Below are positions 8,492 to 16,612 of a stretch of DNA of 64,000 nt, one piece after another (position 1 is the first letter of the stretch; the number at the start of each line of letters is the position of its first letter). The translations under genes and the position numbers were made by a program. Source of the DNA: JAJXWB01 sp964634325 (GTDB lineage: Bacteria; Pseudomonadota; Alphaproteobacteria; Rhizobiales; Beijerinckiaceae); the NCBI GenBank assembly GCA_964634325.1, contig CAZWJF010000009.1:1-64000 (forward strand). Reading direction: 5' to 3'. The notes beneath the pieces are model-generated. The model was not told the DNA's origin and ran no database searches. It saw only the letters and a list, made by a program, of their open reading frames with translations.

Positions 8492-8896
8492 ATGCTCGCC
8501 GAACGATCCCATACGACCGAGGAAACGATCCTCGGTCCCTTCGAGGTCGCGGCGGACCGGGCCAGCGTCGCGCGTTTTGCGCAGGAGACCGGCGCTCGGG
8601 ATGGCGGCGTTCCCGCCACATTTCCGATCGTCTGGCTGTCCGGGGCGGAACTGAAGGCGGCCTTGCGCGCGGCGGCCGGCCCCGATTGCCTGCCGGTGCA
8701 CGAATCTCAGGCCTTCGACTACATTCGTCCGCTCACGCCGGGCGACGCCTACCGGCTGACGGCGGTCGCCCGTCGCGTCGCCGCGCCGGATCGCCTGATC
8801 GTCGAGGCCTCGGTTTCCGACAGGGGCGGCGCATTGGCGCTGACCATGCGCGCGGTCCTGCGCATCGTTCCTCTCGCTGGAGGATCGGTCCGATGA
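8492..8896 (+). CDS. MaoC/HadA-like hot-dog protein, non-catalytic partner
   Basis: A 134-residue hot-dog protein beginning at the ATG at 8492. Its sequence has the N-terminal-type features of dehydratase pairs (VPATFPIVW and VHESQAFDYIRPLTPGD) but lacks the SGD.NPLH catalytic motif. The next gene encodes a protein with that motif and overlaps this one by four bases. The likely arrangement is a HadA-HadB-like heterodimer, in which this subunit shapes the acyl tunnel and the partner does the chemistry. Such pairs dehydrate 3-hydroxyacyl-ACP. The assignment is by motif pattern and context. Confidence 0.72.
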   Translation: MLAERSHTTEETILGPFEVAADRASVARFAQETGARDGGVPATFPIVWLSGAELKAALRAAAGPDCLPVHESQAFDYIRPLTPGDAYRLTAVARRVAAPDRLIVEASVSDRGGALALTMRAVLRIVPLAGGSVR

Positions 8897-9297
8897 GAGC
8901 GTCGCCCGCGCGAGGCGAGAAGATCGCAGAGCGGACACTTGGCCCGTTCGACGCGAGGGCGGTCGCCGCCTACGCGGCGGCTTCCGGCGACGACAATCCG
9001 CTGCATCTGGAGCCAGCCCTGGCCGCGGCGGCCGGTTTTGCGGCGCCGCCCGTCCACGGCATGCGCCTCATGGCGGAGATCGAGCCGGCGCTCGCCGTCT
9101 GGCGGCCGGACCTGGCGGTCAGGAAATTGTCCGGAACCTTTGTCGAACCCCTGCTCGCGGGCGAGGAAGCGCGGTTGACCGGCCGCGTGATGCGCGTCGG
9201 CGACGAGGTGCTGGTGCGCGTTTCGATTCAGGGGCCGCGACGCGGTCCCTGCGTGCTCGCCGAAGCGACGCTCGTCGACAGGACGGCCGCGCCATGA
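8893..9297 (+). CDS. MaoC-like (R)-specific dehydratase, catalytic subunit
   Basis: A 134-residue hot-dog protein carrying the hydratase-2 motif AAYAAASGDDNPLHLEP at about residues 25-41 and GFAAPPVHGM after it. The Asp and His in GDDNPLH are the expected catalytic dyad for dehydration or hydration at C2-C3 of an acyl thioester. The ATG at 8893 overlaps the preceding stop (ATGA), and its own stop overlaps the SDR start (ATGA at 9294). It probably acts as a heterodimer with the preceding subunit in the chain-elongation cycle of this operon. Confidence 0.82.
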   Translation: MRASPARGEKIAERTLGPFDARAVAAYAAASGDDNPLHLEPALAAAAGFAAPPVHGMRLMAEIEPALAVWRPDLAVRKLSGTFVEPLLAGEEARLTGRVMRVGDEVLVRVSIQGPRRGPCVLAEATLVDRTAAP

Positions 9298-10088
9298 AGC
9301 TCGCGCCGCGTTCCATCCTGATCACAGGCGCCTCCAGCGGCATCGGCGCGGCCGTCGCGCGCGAATACGCGGCGCCCGGCGTGCGCCTCGTGCTCGTCGG
9401 CCGAGACGGGCAGCGCCTCGAACAGGTCGCCGTCGCCTGCCGCGCCAAGGGGGCGGAAGTCGAACTCGGCATGGTCGACGTGCGCGACAGGGCCGCGATG
9501 CGCGACTTTCTGCTCGCCGCCGATACGCGGCGGCCGCTCGAGCTGCTGCTTGCGAACGCCGGCATCAACACCGGCCTGCCCGCCGGCGAACTTGCCGAAG
9601 ACCCGGACGCGGTGCGGGGAATATTCGCCATCAACCTGCTCGGCGTCCTGAACACGGTCGAGCCGCTGATTGCGCCCATGGCCGCGCGCGGCGCCGGCGT
9701 CATCGCCATGACCGGTTCGATCGCGGCCGTGCGGGGCCTGCCGTATTCGCCGGCCTATTGCGCCACCAAGGCCGCCGTCCATCTGTACGCCGAATCCCTG
9801 CGCGGGACGCTCGCGCGCAAGGGGGTCGCGGTCAGCCTGATCGTGCCGGGCTTCGTGCACACCCCGCTCAACGCCGATCTCGTCGCACCGAAGCCGCTGG
9901 CGATGAACGACGAGCGGGCGGCGCGCATCATTCGGCGCGGCCTTGATCGCCGCAAGCCGCTGATCGCCTTCCCGCGCCTGCTCTACTGGGGCGCGCGGCT
10001 GACGACCGTTCTGCCGACGCGGCTCGTCGATTTCTTCATGGTGCGCCAGCGCGTCGACGTGCCAGTGACGCGCGAGAGGATGCTTTGA
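9294..10088 (+). CDS. Short-chain dehydrogenase/reductase (ketoreductase)
   Basis: A 264-residue classical SDR: TGASSGIG (residues 11-18) binds NADP(H), NAG is at 88-90, Ser142, Tyr155 and Lys159 (YCATK) form the catalytic site, and the C-terminus has a hydrophobic stretch (FPRLLYWGARLTTVLP) that could associate with the membrane. It may be the beta-ketoacyl-ACP reductase of the operon. Because a ceramide locus lies nearby and eukaryotic 3-ketodihydrosphingosine reductase is also a membrane-attached SDR, it is one candidate for the ketone reduction in sphingoid-base synthesis. The sequence alone does not separate these roles. Its stop overlaps the next start (TGATG). Confidence 0.85.
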   Translation: MKLAPRSILITGASSGIGAAVAREYAAPGVRLVLVGRDGQRLEQVAVACRAKGAEVELGMVDVRDRAAMRDFLLAADTRRPLELLLANAGINTGLPAGELAEDPDAVRGIFAINLLGVLNTVEPLIAPMAARGAGVIAMTGSIAAVRGLPYSPAYCATKAAVHLYAESLRGTLARKGVAVSLIVPGFVHTPLNADLVAPKPLAMNDERAARIIRRGLDRRKPLIAFPRLLYWGARLTTVLPTRLVDFFMVRQRVDVPVTRERML

Positions 10089-11278
10089 TGACTGGCGCTC
10101 TCGAGATTCTGCGCTGGGTCGCGCTCGTCTTCTGCTGCATTTCGCTGACCGGCCTGACGCTCACCGTTTCGCTCGGCCTCGTCGCGCCGCTCATCCATGC
10201 GCGCCGCGCACGCCGCACCGACCAGCCGCCGATCAGCTTCGTCCTGCCGATCAAGGACTATGCGCCGGGCTTCAAGGAGGCTCAGGGGTCGGTCTTCGAT
10301 CTCGACTATCCCGAATTCGACGTGACCGCGACCGCCGCCGAGGCGGAATCCAAGGCGGTGTCGGCGATGCGCGAGGTCATCGCATCCCATCCGGACCATC
10401 AGGCGAAGCTGGTGCGGTCGACGGCGTCTTTCGCCGTGAGCCCGAAGGTCAACAATCTCTTTCAGGCGATCGAGGACGCCCGCTACGACCTGATCGCCAC
10501 CAAGGATTGCAACATCGTCCTGCCGCCGCAGACCGCGCGCGCGGCCATCGCCGCTATGACCGAAGGCGTCGGCCTCGTCACCGCCATCACCGAGGCCAAG
10601 GGCGCCGTCAATCTGACCGCCAGAATCGAAGCCTCGCTGATGAACCAGTCGCACGCCCGCATCCTGCATGCGGCCGCCGCGATCGGCCTCGGCTTCGGCC
10701 TTGGCAAGATCATGATCTTCCGGAGGTCGGATCTCCATAAGGCCGGCGGCTTCGACGCCATCGCCCATACGGTGGGCGAGGATTCTGCGACCGCGCATGC
10801 TCTGGCGGCGATCGGCCTGCGCACTGTCATCATTGGCGCGCCGATCTATCAGATGCTCGGCGCGCGCAAGTTCGACGACGTCTATCATCGCCAATTGCGC
10901 TGGGCGGTCATCCGCCGCAAGAACGAGCTGGCCGGCTTCCTCGTCGAGCCATTCGGCCTGTCGATCTGCGCCGCGCTCGCGGCCGCAGTGGCGGCTCCGC
11001 TCGTCGGCTGGTCGGCGCCGGCCGGCGCCGCTGCGACGCTGGCTTTCTGGTTTGCTTGCGAAACCGCGCTTGCCTTGGCGCGGGGCTGGGATGTATCGGT
11101 GAGCGCCCCGGCCGTCATGATTGCGCGCGACGTGATGATGACGGCGGTCTGGCTGCGCGCCTGGGTCACCAAGCGCGTCGTCTGGGCCGCCGAGGTCTAC
11201 GACGCGCACAAGGAGCGCGGCCCAATGCCGGCGGCCGCCGATCCTGCGGCGCTCGCCCAAAAAAGGAACGATGCGTGA
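10088..11278 (+). CDS. GT21-like glycosyltransferase (ceramide glucosyltransferase / HpnI-like)
   Basis: A 396-residue integral membrane glycosyltransferase with an N-terminal helix (about 8-36) and C-terminal hydrophobic helices. Landmarks run in the order seen in ceramide glucosyltransferases: ISFVLPIKD (49-57), SPKVNNL (118-124), YDLIATKDCNI (133-143, second Asp), GEDSATAH (230-237, third acidic site) and RQLRW (268-272, the R/QxxRW motif). The region where the first Asp motif should lie reads VTATAAEAES, with no Asp. Lipid substrate could be ceramide or a hopanoid (HpnI is a relative). The Spt/bCerS locus 7 kb away favours ceramide. It is coupled to its neighbours by overlapping stop/start codons. 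Confidence 0.75.
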   Translation: MTGALEILRWVALVFCCISLTGLTLTVSLGLVAPLIHARRARRTDQPPISFVLPIKDYAPGFKEAQGSVFDLDYPEFDVTATAAEAESKAVSAMREVIASHPDHQAKLVRSTASFAVSPKVNNLFQAIEDARYDLIATKDCNIVLPPQTARAAIAAMTEGVGLVTAITEAKGAVNLTARIEASLMNQSHARILHAAAAIGLGFGLGKIMIFRRSDLHKAGGFDAIAHTVGEDSATAHALAAIGLRTVIIGAPIYQMLGARKFDDVYHRQLRWAVIRRKNELAGFLVEPFGLSICAALAAAVAAPLVGWSAPAGAAATLAFWFACETALALARGWDVSVSAPAVMIARDVMMTAVWLRAWVTKRVVWAAEVYDAHKERGPMPAAADPAALAQKRNDA

Positions 11279-12552
11279 CGGCGTCTGGACTAATCGTCGG
11301 TCTGATCGATCTCGCGCTGACGCTGTGCGTTTTCGGAATGGTCTTGATCGGCGCGAATTTCCTGCTGCTGGTCGCCCGCTTTCTCTATGACGAATTGCGC
11401 GGCGCGGGCGATGGATCGAGCAAGGTCCCACCGCTCGCTGAAGACGACCTGCCCCATGTCGTCTTGCAGATTCCCGTTTTCAACGAGCCGCGCGTCGTGG
11501 AAGGCGCGCTGCGCGCCGCCGTCGCCCTGGACTGGCCGCGCGATCGCCTTCACATCCAGTTGCTCGACGATTCCACGGACGAAACGACCGAGCGCGCGGC
11601 GGCCATCATCGCCGAACTGAGCGCCGCCGGGAATGACGTGACTCATGTTCGTCGCGAAGATCGCACAGGCTTCAAGGCCGGCGCCTGCGCGGCCGGGCTG
11701 GCGCTGAACGACGCGCCCTACGTCGCCATGCTCGACGTGGATTTCCGCCCGCCGGCCGATTGGTTGCGCAAGGCGATTCCGGTGATCGTCGCCGATCCTA
11801 AGGCGGGCTTCGTTCAGGCGCGCTGCGAATTCGCCAATTACCGCAAGAACTGGCTGACGCGCGTGCAGGGCCTGATCCTCGACGCGCACTTCATGATCGA
11901 GCAGCGCACGCGCGCCAATCTCGGCTGGCTGTTCCAGTTCAATGGAACCGGCGGCATCTGGCGGCGCGCGGCCATCGATTCGGTCGGCGGCTGGCAGGAT
12001 TATTCGCTGACCGAAGACCTCGATCTCACGATCCGCACGGCGCTCGCTGGCTGGCACGGCCGCTTCATTTCCGCACCGGCGATCCCGGGCCAGATGCCAG
12101 AGGGCATGCGCGACTGGCGCCGACAGCAGCGTCGCTGGTCGAACGGCTTCATCCAGGTGGCGCAGCGCACGATCGGTCCGCTGTGGAACGCGCCCTGGAG
12201 CCTGACCGAGCGCGTGTCCGCCATCGTGCTCGTGCTGCATCAGGTCTTCTTCCCGCTCTGCGCGGGCACGATCGTCTTCACGATCCTCGGCGTTCTCGCA
12301 CGCGGGTTTTCCGTCGCGCCGTACGCGCCGCTTTTCGTCTTCATCTTCGCGATGGTCGCGGCCGTCGTGCTCGGCATGACGCTGCCGCCTTATCTCGCGC
12401 TGAAGCGCGGGTCGCTCGGACGCTATCTCGCCACCATGGCCATGCTGCCGCCGCTGTTCATTTATCTGGCCGTCGCCAACGCGCCGAAGATCATCCAGAC
12501 CGCGCGCGGCCGGCAGGAGCAGTTCAAGCGCACGCCGAAGAAAGAGCACTGA
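11275..12552 (+). CDS. GT2 family glycosyltransferase, cellulose-synthase-like topology
   Basis: A 425-residue membrane glycosyltransferase. The GTG at 11275 overlaps the previous stop by four bases and has AGGA upstream. There is one N-terminal helix (about 6-34), then a GT-A domain with DDS (98-100), DVD (154-156), TED (246-248) and QQRRW (284-288), followed by several C-terminal helices. This D,D,D,QxxRW arrangement is that of processive or lipid-acceptor GT2 enzymes such as cellulose or glucomannan synthase-like proteins. As the last gene of the operon it may extend the sugar started by the GT21-like enzyme. Donor sugar is unknown. Confidence 0.85.
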   Translation: MTASGLIVGLIDLALTLCVFGMVLIGANFLLLVARFLYDELRGAGDGSSKVPPLAEDDLPHVVLQIPVFNEPRVVEGALRAAVALDWPRDRLHIQLLDDSTDETTERAAAIIAELSAAGNDVTHVRREDRTGFKAGACAAGLALNDAPYVAMLDVDFRPPADWLRKAIPVIVADPKAGFVQARCEFANYRKNWLTRVQGLILDAHFMIEQRTRANLGWLFQFNGTGGIWRRAAIDSVGGWQDYSLTEDLDLTIRTALAGWHGRFISAPAIPGQMPEGMRDWRRQQRRWSNGFIQVAQRTIGPLWNAPWSLTERVSAIVLVLHQVFFPLCAGTIVFTILGVLARGFSVAPYAPLFVFIFAMVAAVVLGMTLPPYLALKRGSLGRYLATMAMLPPLFIYLAVANAPKIIQTARGRQEQFKRTPKKEH

Positions 12553-12585
12553 GGTCCGACGTCCGGGTCGCGGCGGCGCGCCTTA

Positions 12586-12813
12586 TTAATAGCGCGCGCC
12601 GGGCCTGAAACGTCCGGAGCGGCCGCGCAGCAGCCTCTTCGTGCATTCCACCCGCCAAGCGTCCCGCGCTCGGCGCGGTCCATTCGGAAAAATCTTGGCG
12701 GCCTGCCGTGCGCAGACGGCGACCTGAGGCGGCGGCGCAGCAGGGGCTGGCGTCGAAACAATGCAGGCTGCGCCGATCGCGGCAGCTGCGATGCAGGTTC
12801 GCAATTTCTTCAT
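12586..12813 (-). CDS. Small secreted protein, unknown function
   Basis: A 75-residue protein with a clear N-terminal signal peptide (MKKLRTCIAAAAIGAACIV, predicted cleavage near TPAPA-AP). The mature part is basic, with two further cysteines (VAVCARQ and VECTKRL) that could form a disulfide in the periplasm. It lies 32 bases downstream of the DUF3300 gene on the same strand, so the two are likely co-transcribed. No family is recognised. The strong signal peptide and position argue that it is real despite its length. Confidence 0.6.
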   Translation of the reverse strand: MKKLRTCIAAAAIGAACIVSTPAPAAPPPQVAVCARQAAKIFPNGPRRARDAWRVECTKRLLRGRSGRFRPGARY

Positions 12814-12845
12814 CCTAGACCCGATCCGCCCGGACGCGCCGCCTT

Positions 12846-13991
12846 TTACCGACGCCTCAAGCCGCCCCGCGCCATGGGCGCACGGTAACGCGGGATGGAC
12901 ATTCGCGGCGCGCGATAACGCGGCGCAACGATGCGATGCGGCCGCATCGCGCGCGCGGCCGGACGAGCGAACCGCGTGCTGCGCGTCGCGCGTTGGATAT
13001 GCGGCCGAGCGTCGTGAACGACGGCCGGATGCGCGCTCAGGCGCCGCGTCGCGCGCGTTGCGCGATTGAAGCGAACGAGGGACGCCTTCTTTGCGAAGCT
13101 CGTGCGCGCGCTGACGAGCGGCCGGAAATGCGTCGGGTTCGGTCGCCAGGGCTTCAGCCCCGCCATCGGACGCAAACCGGGTCGCCAATGCGGATAGCCT
13201 GGCCAATAAGGCGGGTAGAAACGCCCGGCCGGCCAGTCCCAATAATTGTAGAGCGCAAAGGCGCCGAGCACGACCGCCGGGCCGAACACGATCGCTTGCA
13301 GCGGAGCGGTTGGACCAAAGACGACGAGCGGGTCGTAGACCGGGACGTAGACCGTATCGGGCTCCACTGTCTCGATGACGATGACGTCCCGCTCCGCGGC
13401 TCTACGCCGGGCCACTCGCTGCTGCGGGCTGTCCTTCAGCGCGCCTGATTTCTCGGCCCGCGTACGCAAGTCCTGGATGGCGTCCGCCACCTCGGTCGGC
13501 TGCTCGAGATAAGCCGCGCCAAGGTCGCTCGTCCATTCGATGTCGTCGCTCATCTTCTTCAGAATGGTCGGGAAGCGCGCGATCGCCTTGACGGCCGGAT
13601 CCCATTTCTGCGCGTCCAAGCCTGTGAAGTCGCCTTTCTCGGCCTGTTCCCGATTTTGGTCGCGCCATCTGGCGGCCTGGACGATCTGAAGCGGATAAGC
13701 GGAAGCCGCCAGGGTCTGGGCCAGGAGCGCATCCGAATAGAGCGCGATCGGGGCCACGAGCTTTTCGATTTCCGATCGGGTCAGGCTGTCGGCCGCCTCG
13801 GACGCTTGAGGCGTCGTCGTTGCTGGACCTGTCGTTTGGCCGGACGGCTGGAGCGCCGGCGCGCCTTGCGCGAGCAGAATTTTCGCGAAGTCCCGGGCGC
13901 CGCCGAAGCTCGCCGGCGACAGGGAATCTGCGGCGAGCGCCTGCATGCCCCCGCTGCTCAGCAATACCATCGCGAGATAAAGCGGTTTCAT
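12846..13991 (-). CDS. DUF3300 domain exported protein
   Basis: A 381-residue protein beginning at the ATG at 13991, preceded by GGGGGA. Signal peptide in residues 1-21 (MKPLYLAMVLLSSGGMQALA). The DUF3300 domain covers about residues 70-260, with VAPIALYSDALLAQTLAASA and YPLQIVQAARW, followed by a YVPVYDPLVVFGP segment. The tail (from about 290) is rich in Arg, Pro and His and of low complexity. DUF3300 proteins are envelope proteins of unknown function. A small secreted protein follows in the same direction. An in-frame TTG upstream at 14006 is a less likely start. Confidence 0.8.
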   Translation of the reverse strand: MKPLYLAMVLLSSGGMQALAADSLSPASFGGARDFAKILLAQGAPALQPSGQTTGPATTTPQASEAADSLTRSEIEKLVAPIALYSDALLAQTLAASAYPLQIVQAARWRDQNREQAEKGDFTGLDAQKWDPAVKAIARFPTILKKMSDDIEWTSDLGAAYLEQPTEVADAIQDLRTRAEKSGALKDSPQQRVARRRAAERDVIVIETVEPDTVYVPVYDPLVVFGPTAPLQAIVFGPAVVLGAFALYNYWDWPAGRFYPPYWPGYPHWRPGLRPMAGLKPWRPNPTHFRPLVSARTSFAKKASLVRFNRATRATRRLSAHPAVVHDARPHIQRATRSTRFARPAARAMRPHRIVAPRYRAPRMSIPRYRAPMARGGLRRR

Positions 13992-14186
13992 GATTTCATC
14001 CCCCAATTTTTTGAAAAATATGAGAGGCGGACCGCATGCGCCGCCTTGCTGTGGGTCAATTTTCGCCCGACGACCTCGCTCGTGGAGGAGTCGCCGACCC
14101 GTTCGCTCGAGCGCCGGTCATCCTGCGTTCAGCTTCGCAGCCGTAATTCCTGCGTTCATCCGCTCTCGATTCGACGAGGAGTTGCG

Positions 14187-14405
14187 ATGGCTGCGATTCT
14201 GCCGTTTCGTCCCCGCCTGCCCGAACGCCCCGCCCGCGAGGGCAGGGCGCAAGAAACGCCGGCGCATTTTCCCGATCTCGTCCGGCGGCTGACCAGCGGA
14301 CTCGACTGGAGCGAGGCGACCGCCGAAGACGAATACGACGCGGCGCTCGCCGCGTTCGACATCGTCTGCGGCAGACCTGCCTCGCGCCGTTCGCGGGCCG
14401 CCTGA
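14187..14405 (+). CDS. Small hypothetical protein
   Basis: A 72-residue reading frame starting at an ATG with GAGGAG eight to nine bases upstream. The protein starts MAAILPFRPRLPERPARE and has an acidic middle (DWSEATAEDEYDAALAAF) and a basic end. No family is recognised. It ends 54 bases before the amidase, on the same strand. The ribosome-binding site and amphipathic acidic helix support it, but the length keeps confidence modest. Confidence 0.45.
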   Translation: MAAILPFRPRLPERPAREGRAQETPAHFPDLVRRLTSGLDWSEATAEDEYDAALAAFDIVCGRPASRRSRAA

Positions 14406-14459
14406 CCTCGACGCCGCTCGCAAGCGCTTGCTAGTCTTCCCGGCGAACGGGAGGACGAT

Positions 14460-15908
14460 ATGGACGACGCGCTCGCTTTCGCATCGGCGACGACGCTCGC
14501 CGCGCTGGTGCGCGAGAAGAAGGCGAGCGCCGTCGAATTGCTCGAATTCTTTCTCGCGCGCGTCGAGAAATTCAATCCGCGCGTCAACGCGATCATCGGC
14601 CTGCAGGCTGACGTCGCGCGCAAGGCGGCGGCGGAGCGCGACGCGCTGACGGCCAAGGGGCAATCGCTCGGCCCGCTGCATGGCGTGCCGATGACCGTGA
14701 AGGAATCCTTCGACGTCGCGGGCATGCCCAGCACCTGGGGGCTGCCCGCCTATCGCGACAACATCGCGGCTCAAGACGCGCTCGCCGTGCAGCGGCTCCA
14801 GAGGGCGGGCGCCGTTGTCTTCGGCAAGACCAACGTGCCGGCGTGGCTCGCGGACTGGCAGTCCTTCAATTCGATCTACGGGACGACCAGCAATCCCTGG
14901 AACGTCGAACGCACGCCCGGCGGCTCGTCGGGCGGCAGCGCGGCGGCGCTGGCTGCAGGACTCACCGGCCTTGAGATCGGCAGCGACATCGGCGCCTCCA
15001 TCCGCAATCCCGCCCATTATTGCGGGGTCTATGGGCTGAAACCCACCTTCGAAATCTGTCCGCGCGACGGCCATTTGCTGCCGGGCGCCTACGCGCATGG
15101 CGATATCTCGGCAATCGGTCCGCTGGCGCGGTCGGCCTACGACATCGAGACGGCGCTGGACGTCGTCGCCGGCCCCAATGCGCTGGATGCGACAGGGTTG
15201 CGGCTCGAACTGCCGCGCTCGATGAAGACGAAGCTGTCGGAGTTCCGCGTCGCGGTCATGTCCGACGCCGACACGGCACCGGTCGATTCCGCCGTGCGCG
15301 GACAGATCGAGGCGCTGGCCGACTGGATCGAGAAGCAGGGCGCGACCGTCGATCGCAAAGCGCGTCCCGTCGATCCTGCGGAAGCGCACGAGGCCTACAT
15401 CATGCTGCTGCGTTCCGCGACCAGCGGCGCGCCGGACGAGGCGGCGCATGCGAAACTGCTCGCCGCGCGCGACGAGGTCGCCGGCCGCAACGACTATTAC
15501 GCCTGGCACGTGCGCGCCAATACGATGGGCCATCGCGAATGGCTTGGCTGGAACAACAAGCGCATGAAGATGGCGCAGGACTGGGCGCGCTTCTTTACGC
15601 GCTTCGATCTGCTGCTGTGCCCGACAGCGGCCACGACCGCCTTCCCGCACATGCAGACGGGAGAGCGCTGGGAGCGCATGATCAAAGTCGACGGCAAGGA
15701 TCAGCCGACGACGACGCAATTGTTCTGGGCAGGCTTCTCCAACATGGTCTTCCTGCCGTCCATCGTCGCGCCTGCGGGGCTTGCGGCCGACGGCCTGCCG
15801 GTCGGCGTGCAGATCGTCGCGCCGGCCTACCAGGACCACAGCGCGATACGCTTCGCGCAATTGCTGGAGGATCAGTACCGGGCGTTCACGCCGCCGCCGG
15901 GTTACTGA
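14460..15908 (+). CDS. Amidase signature family hydrolase
   Basis: A 482-residue amidase-signature enzyme that hydrolyses a carboxamide or related amide. The Ser-cisSer-Lys triad is visible: Lys81 in MTVKESFDV, the GGSSGGS loop at 154-160, and the nucleophile Ser180 in SDIGASIRNPA. The ATG at 14460 has GGAGGA upstream. Length fits the family. It is not a GatA in an obvious gatCAB context. It sits between the DUF3300 genes and the ceramide-modification operon, convergent with the latter. A ceramide/acyl-amide substrate is conceivable from position only; FAAH is a distant member of the same superfamily. Confidence 0.85.
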   Translation: MDDALAFASATTLAALVREKKASAVELLEFFLARVEKFNPRVNAIIGLQADVARKAAAERDALTAKGQSLGPLHGVPMTVKESFDVAGMPSTWGLPAYRDNIAAQDALAVQRLQRAGAVVFGKTNVPAWLADWQSFNSIYGTTSNPWNVERTPGGSSGGSAAALAAGLTGLEIGSDIGASIRNPAHYCGVYGLKPTFEICPRDGHLLPGAYAHGDISAIGPLARSAYDIETALDVVAGPNALDATGLRLELPRSMKTKLSEFRVAVMSDADTAPVDSAVRGQIEALADWIEKQGATVDRKARPVDPAEAHEAYIMLLRSATSGAPDEAAHAKLLAARDEVAGRNDYYAWHVRANTMGHREWLGWNNKRMKMAQDWARFFTRFDLLLCPTAATTAFPHMQTGERWERMIKVDGKDQPTTTQLFWAGFSNMVFLPSIVAPAGLAADGLPVGVQIVAPAYQDHSAIRFAQLLEDQYRAFTPPPGY

Positions 15909-15915
15909 AGCCGAG

Positions 15916-16602
15916 TCAGACCGGCTTCTCGCCCGGCTTGTCGTCCTTGGTGTAGCCGGTGCCGAACACGTTGTCCCAATAGGGGCAGCTCACGCCATAG
16001 CCGCGCAGCGGATCGCGGAAGTGATGCAGCAGATGCGCGCGGCGCAAGATCTGCTCGACCTTCGTATGCGGCGGCCGGTGGTGAATGTGGAAGTGGATCT
16101 CGTCGTAGAGCACGTAGCCGAACAGGAAGCCGGCCGTCACCGTGTAGGACAAAGGCGCCGGGAACAGCGCCGCGATCACGACATAGGCGATCGCCATCAG
16201 CGGCACGCTCATCAGCGGCGGCATCACGAGACGCAGCGGGTCGCTGGGATGCACGTGATGCACGCCGTGCAGCAGGAAGTGAATGCGTTCGCCGATCTTG
16301 CCGGGAAATTCCGTGTGGAACAGCCAGCGGTGGCAGACATATTCGCTGAGCGTCCAGGCGACATAGCCGAAGGCGAGGCCTGCGAGCGTCATCGCTGCGG
16401 ATTGCTGCGCGGCGCCCTTCCAGCCGAGCCATGCCGCAAGCGGCAGGTAGAACAGCGGGAACCACCACGGCACGCGCGACAGCTTGTCGAGGATCGGATT
16501 GTCGAAGATGCGCGGCGACGCCGCCAGCAATTCGGCCTTGGTCATGCCGATCGTCGACATGTGCGCGTAAGGGTCGCGCGCGCCCTGCGTTGCGTCGCTC
16601 AT
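15916..16602 (-). CDS. Fatty-acid/ceramide 2-hydroxylase, FA2H/Scs7 type
   Basis: A 228-residue membrane di-iron hydroxylase. Histidine motifs follow the FA2H/Scs7 layout: EYVCHRWLFH (87-96), HFLLHGVHHVHP (108-119) followed by RLVMPP, then HFHIHHRPPH, and LLHHFRDPLRGYG with WDNVFGTGY at the C-terminus. The eukaryotic enzyme uses such histidines to insert a hydroxyl at C2 of the N-acyl chain of ceramide. The N-terminal cytochrome b5 domain present in yeast Scs7 and animal FA2H is missing, so electrons must come from another carrier. It starts ten bases after the desaturase stop, last of a spt-bcerS-desaturase-hydroxylase series. Other sterol-desaturase-superfamily roles are possible, but the motif match is specific. 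Confidence 0.8.
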   Translation of the reverse strand: MSDATQGARDPYAHMSTIGMTKAELLAASPRIFDNPILDKLSRVPWWFPLFYLPLAAWLGWKGAAQQSAAMTLAGLAFGYVAWTLSEYVCHRWLFHTEFPGKIGERIHFLLHGVHHVHPSDPLRLVMPPLMSVPLMAIAYVVIAALFPAPLSYTVTAGFLFGYVLYDEIHFHIHHRPPHTKVEQILRRAHLLHHFRDPLRGYGVSCPYWDNVFGTGYTKDDKPGEKPV

Positions 16603-16612
16603 GCCCGCCTCC

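Noticed and set aside
6931..8619. A 562-codon minus-strand frame
   Set aside because: Antisense to the ACP and ketosynthase genes, whose catalytic motifs are intact; composition is typical of a shadow.
14118..15860. A 580-codon open frame on the minus strand
   Set aside because: It lies antisense to the amidase gene, has no domain-like sequence and is Arg/His-rich, as expected for a shadow frame in GC-rich DNA.
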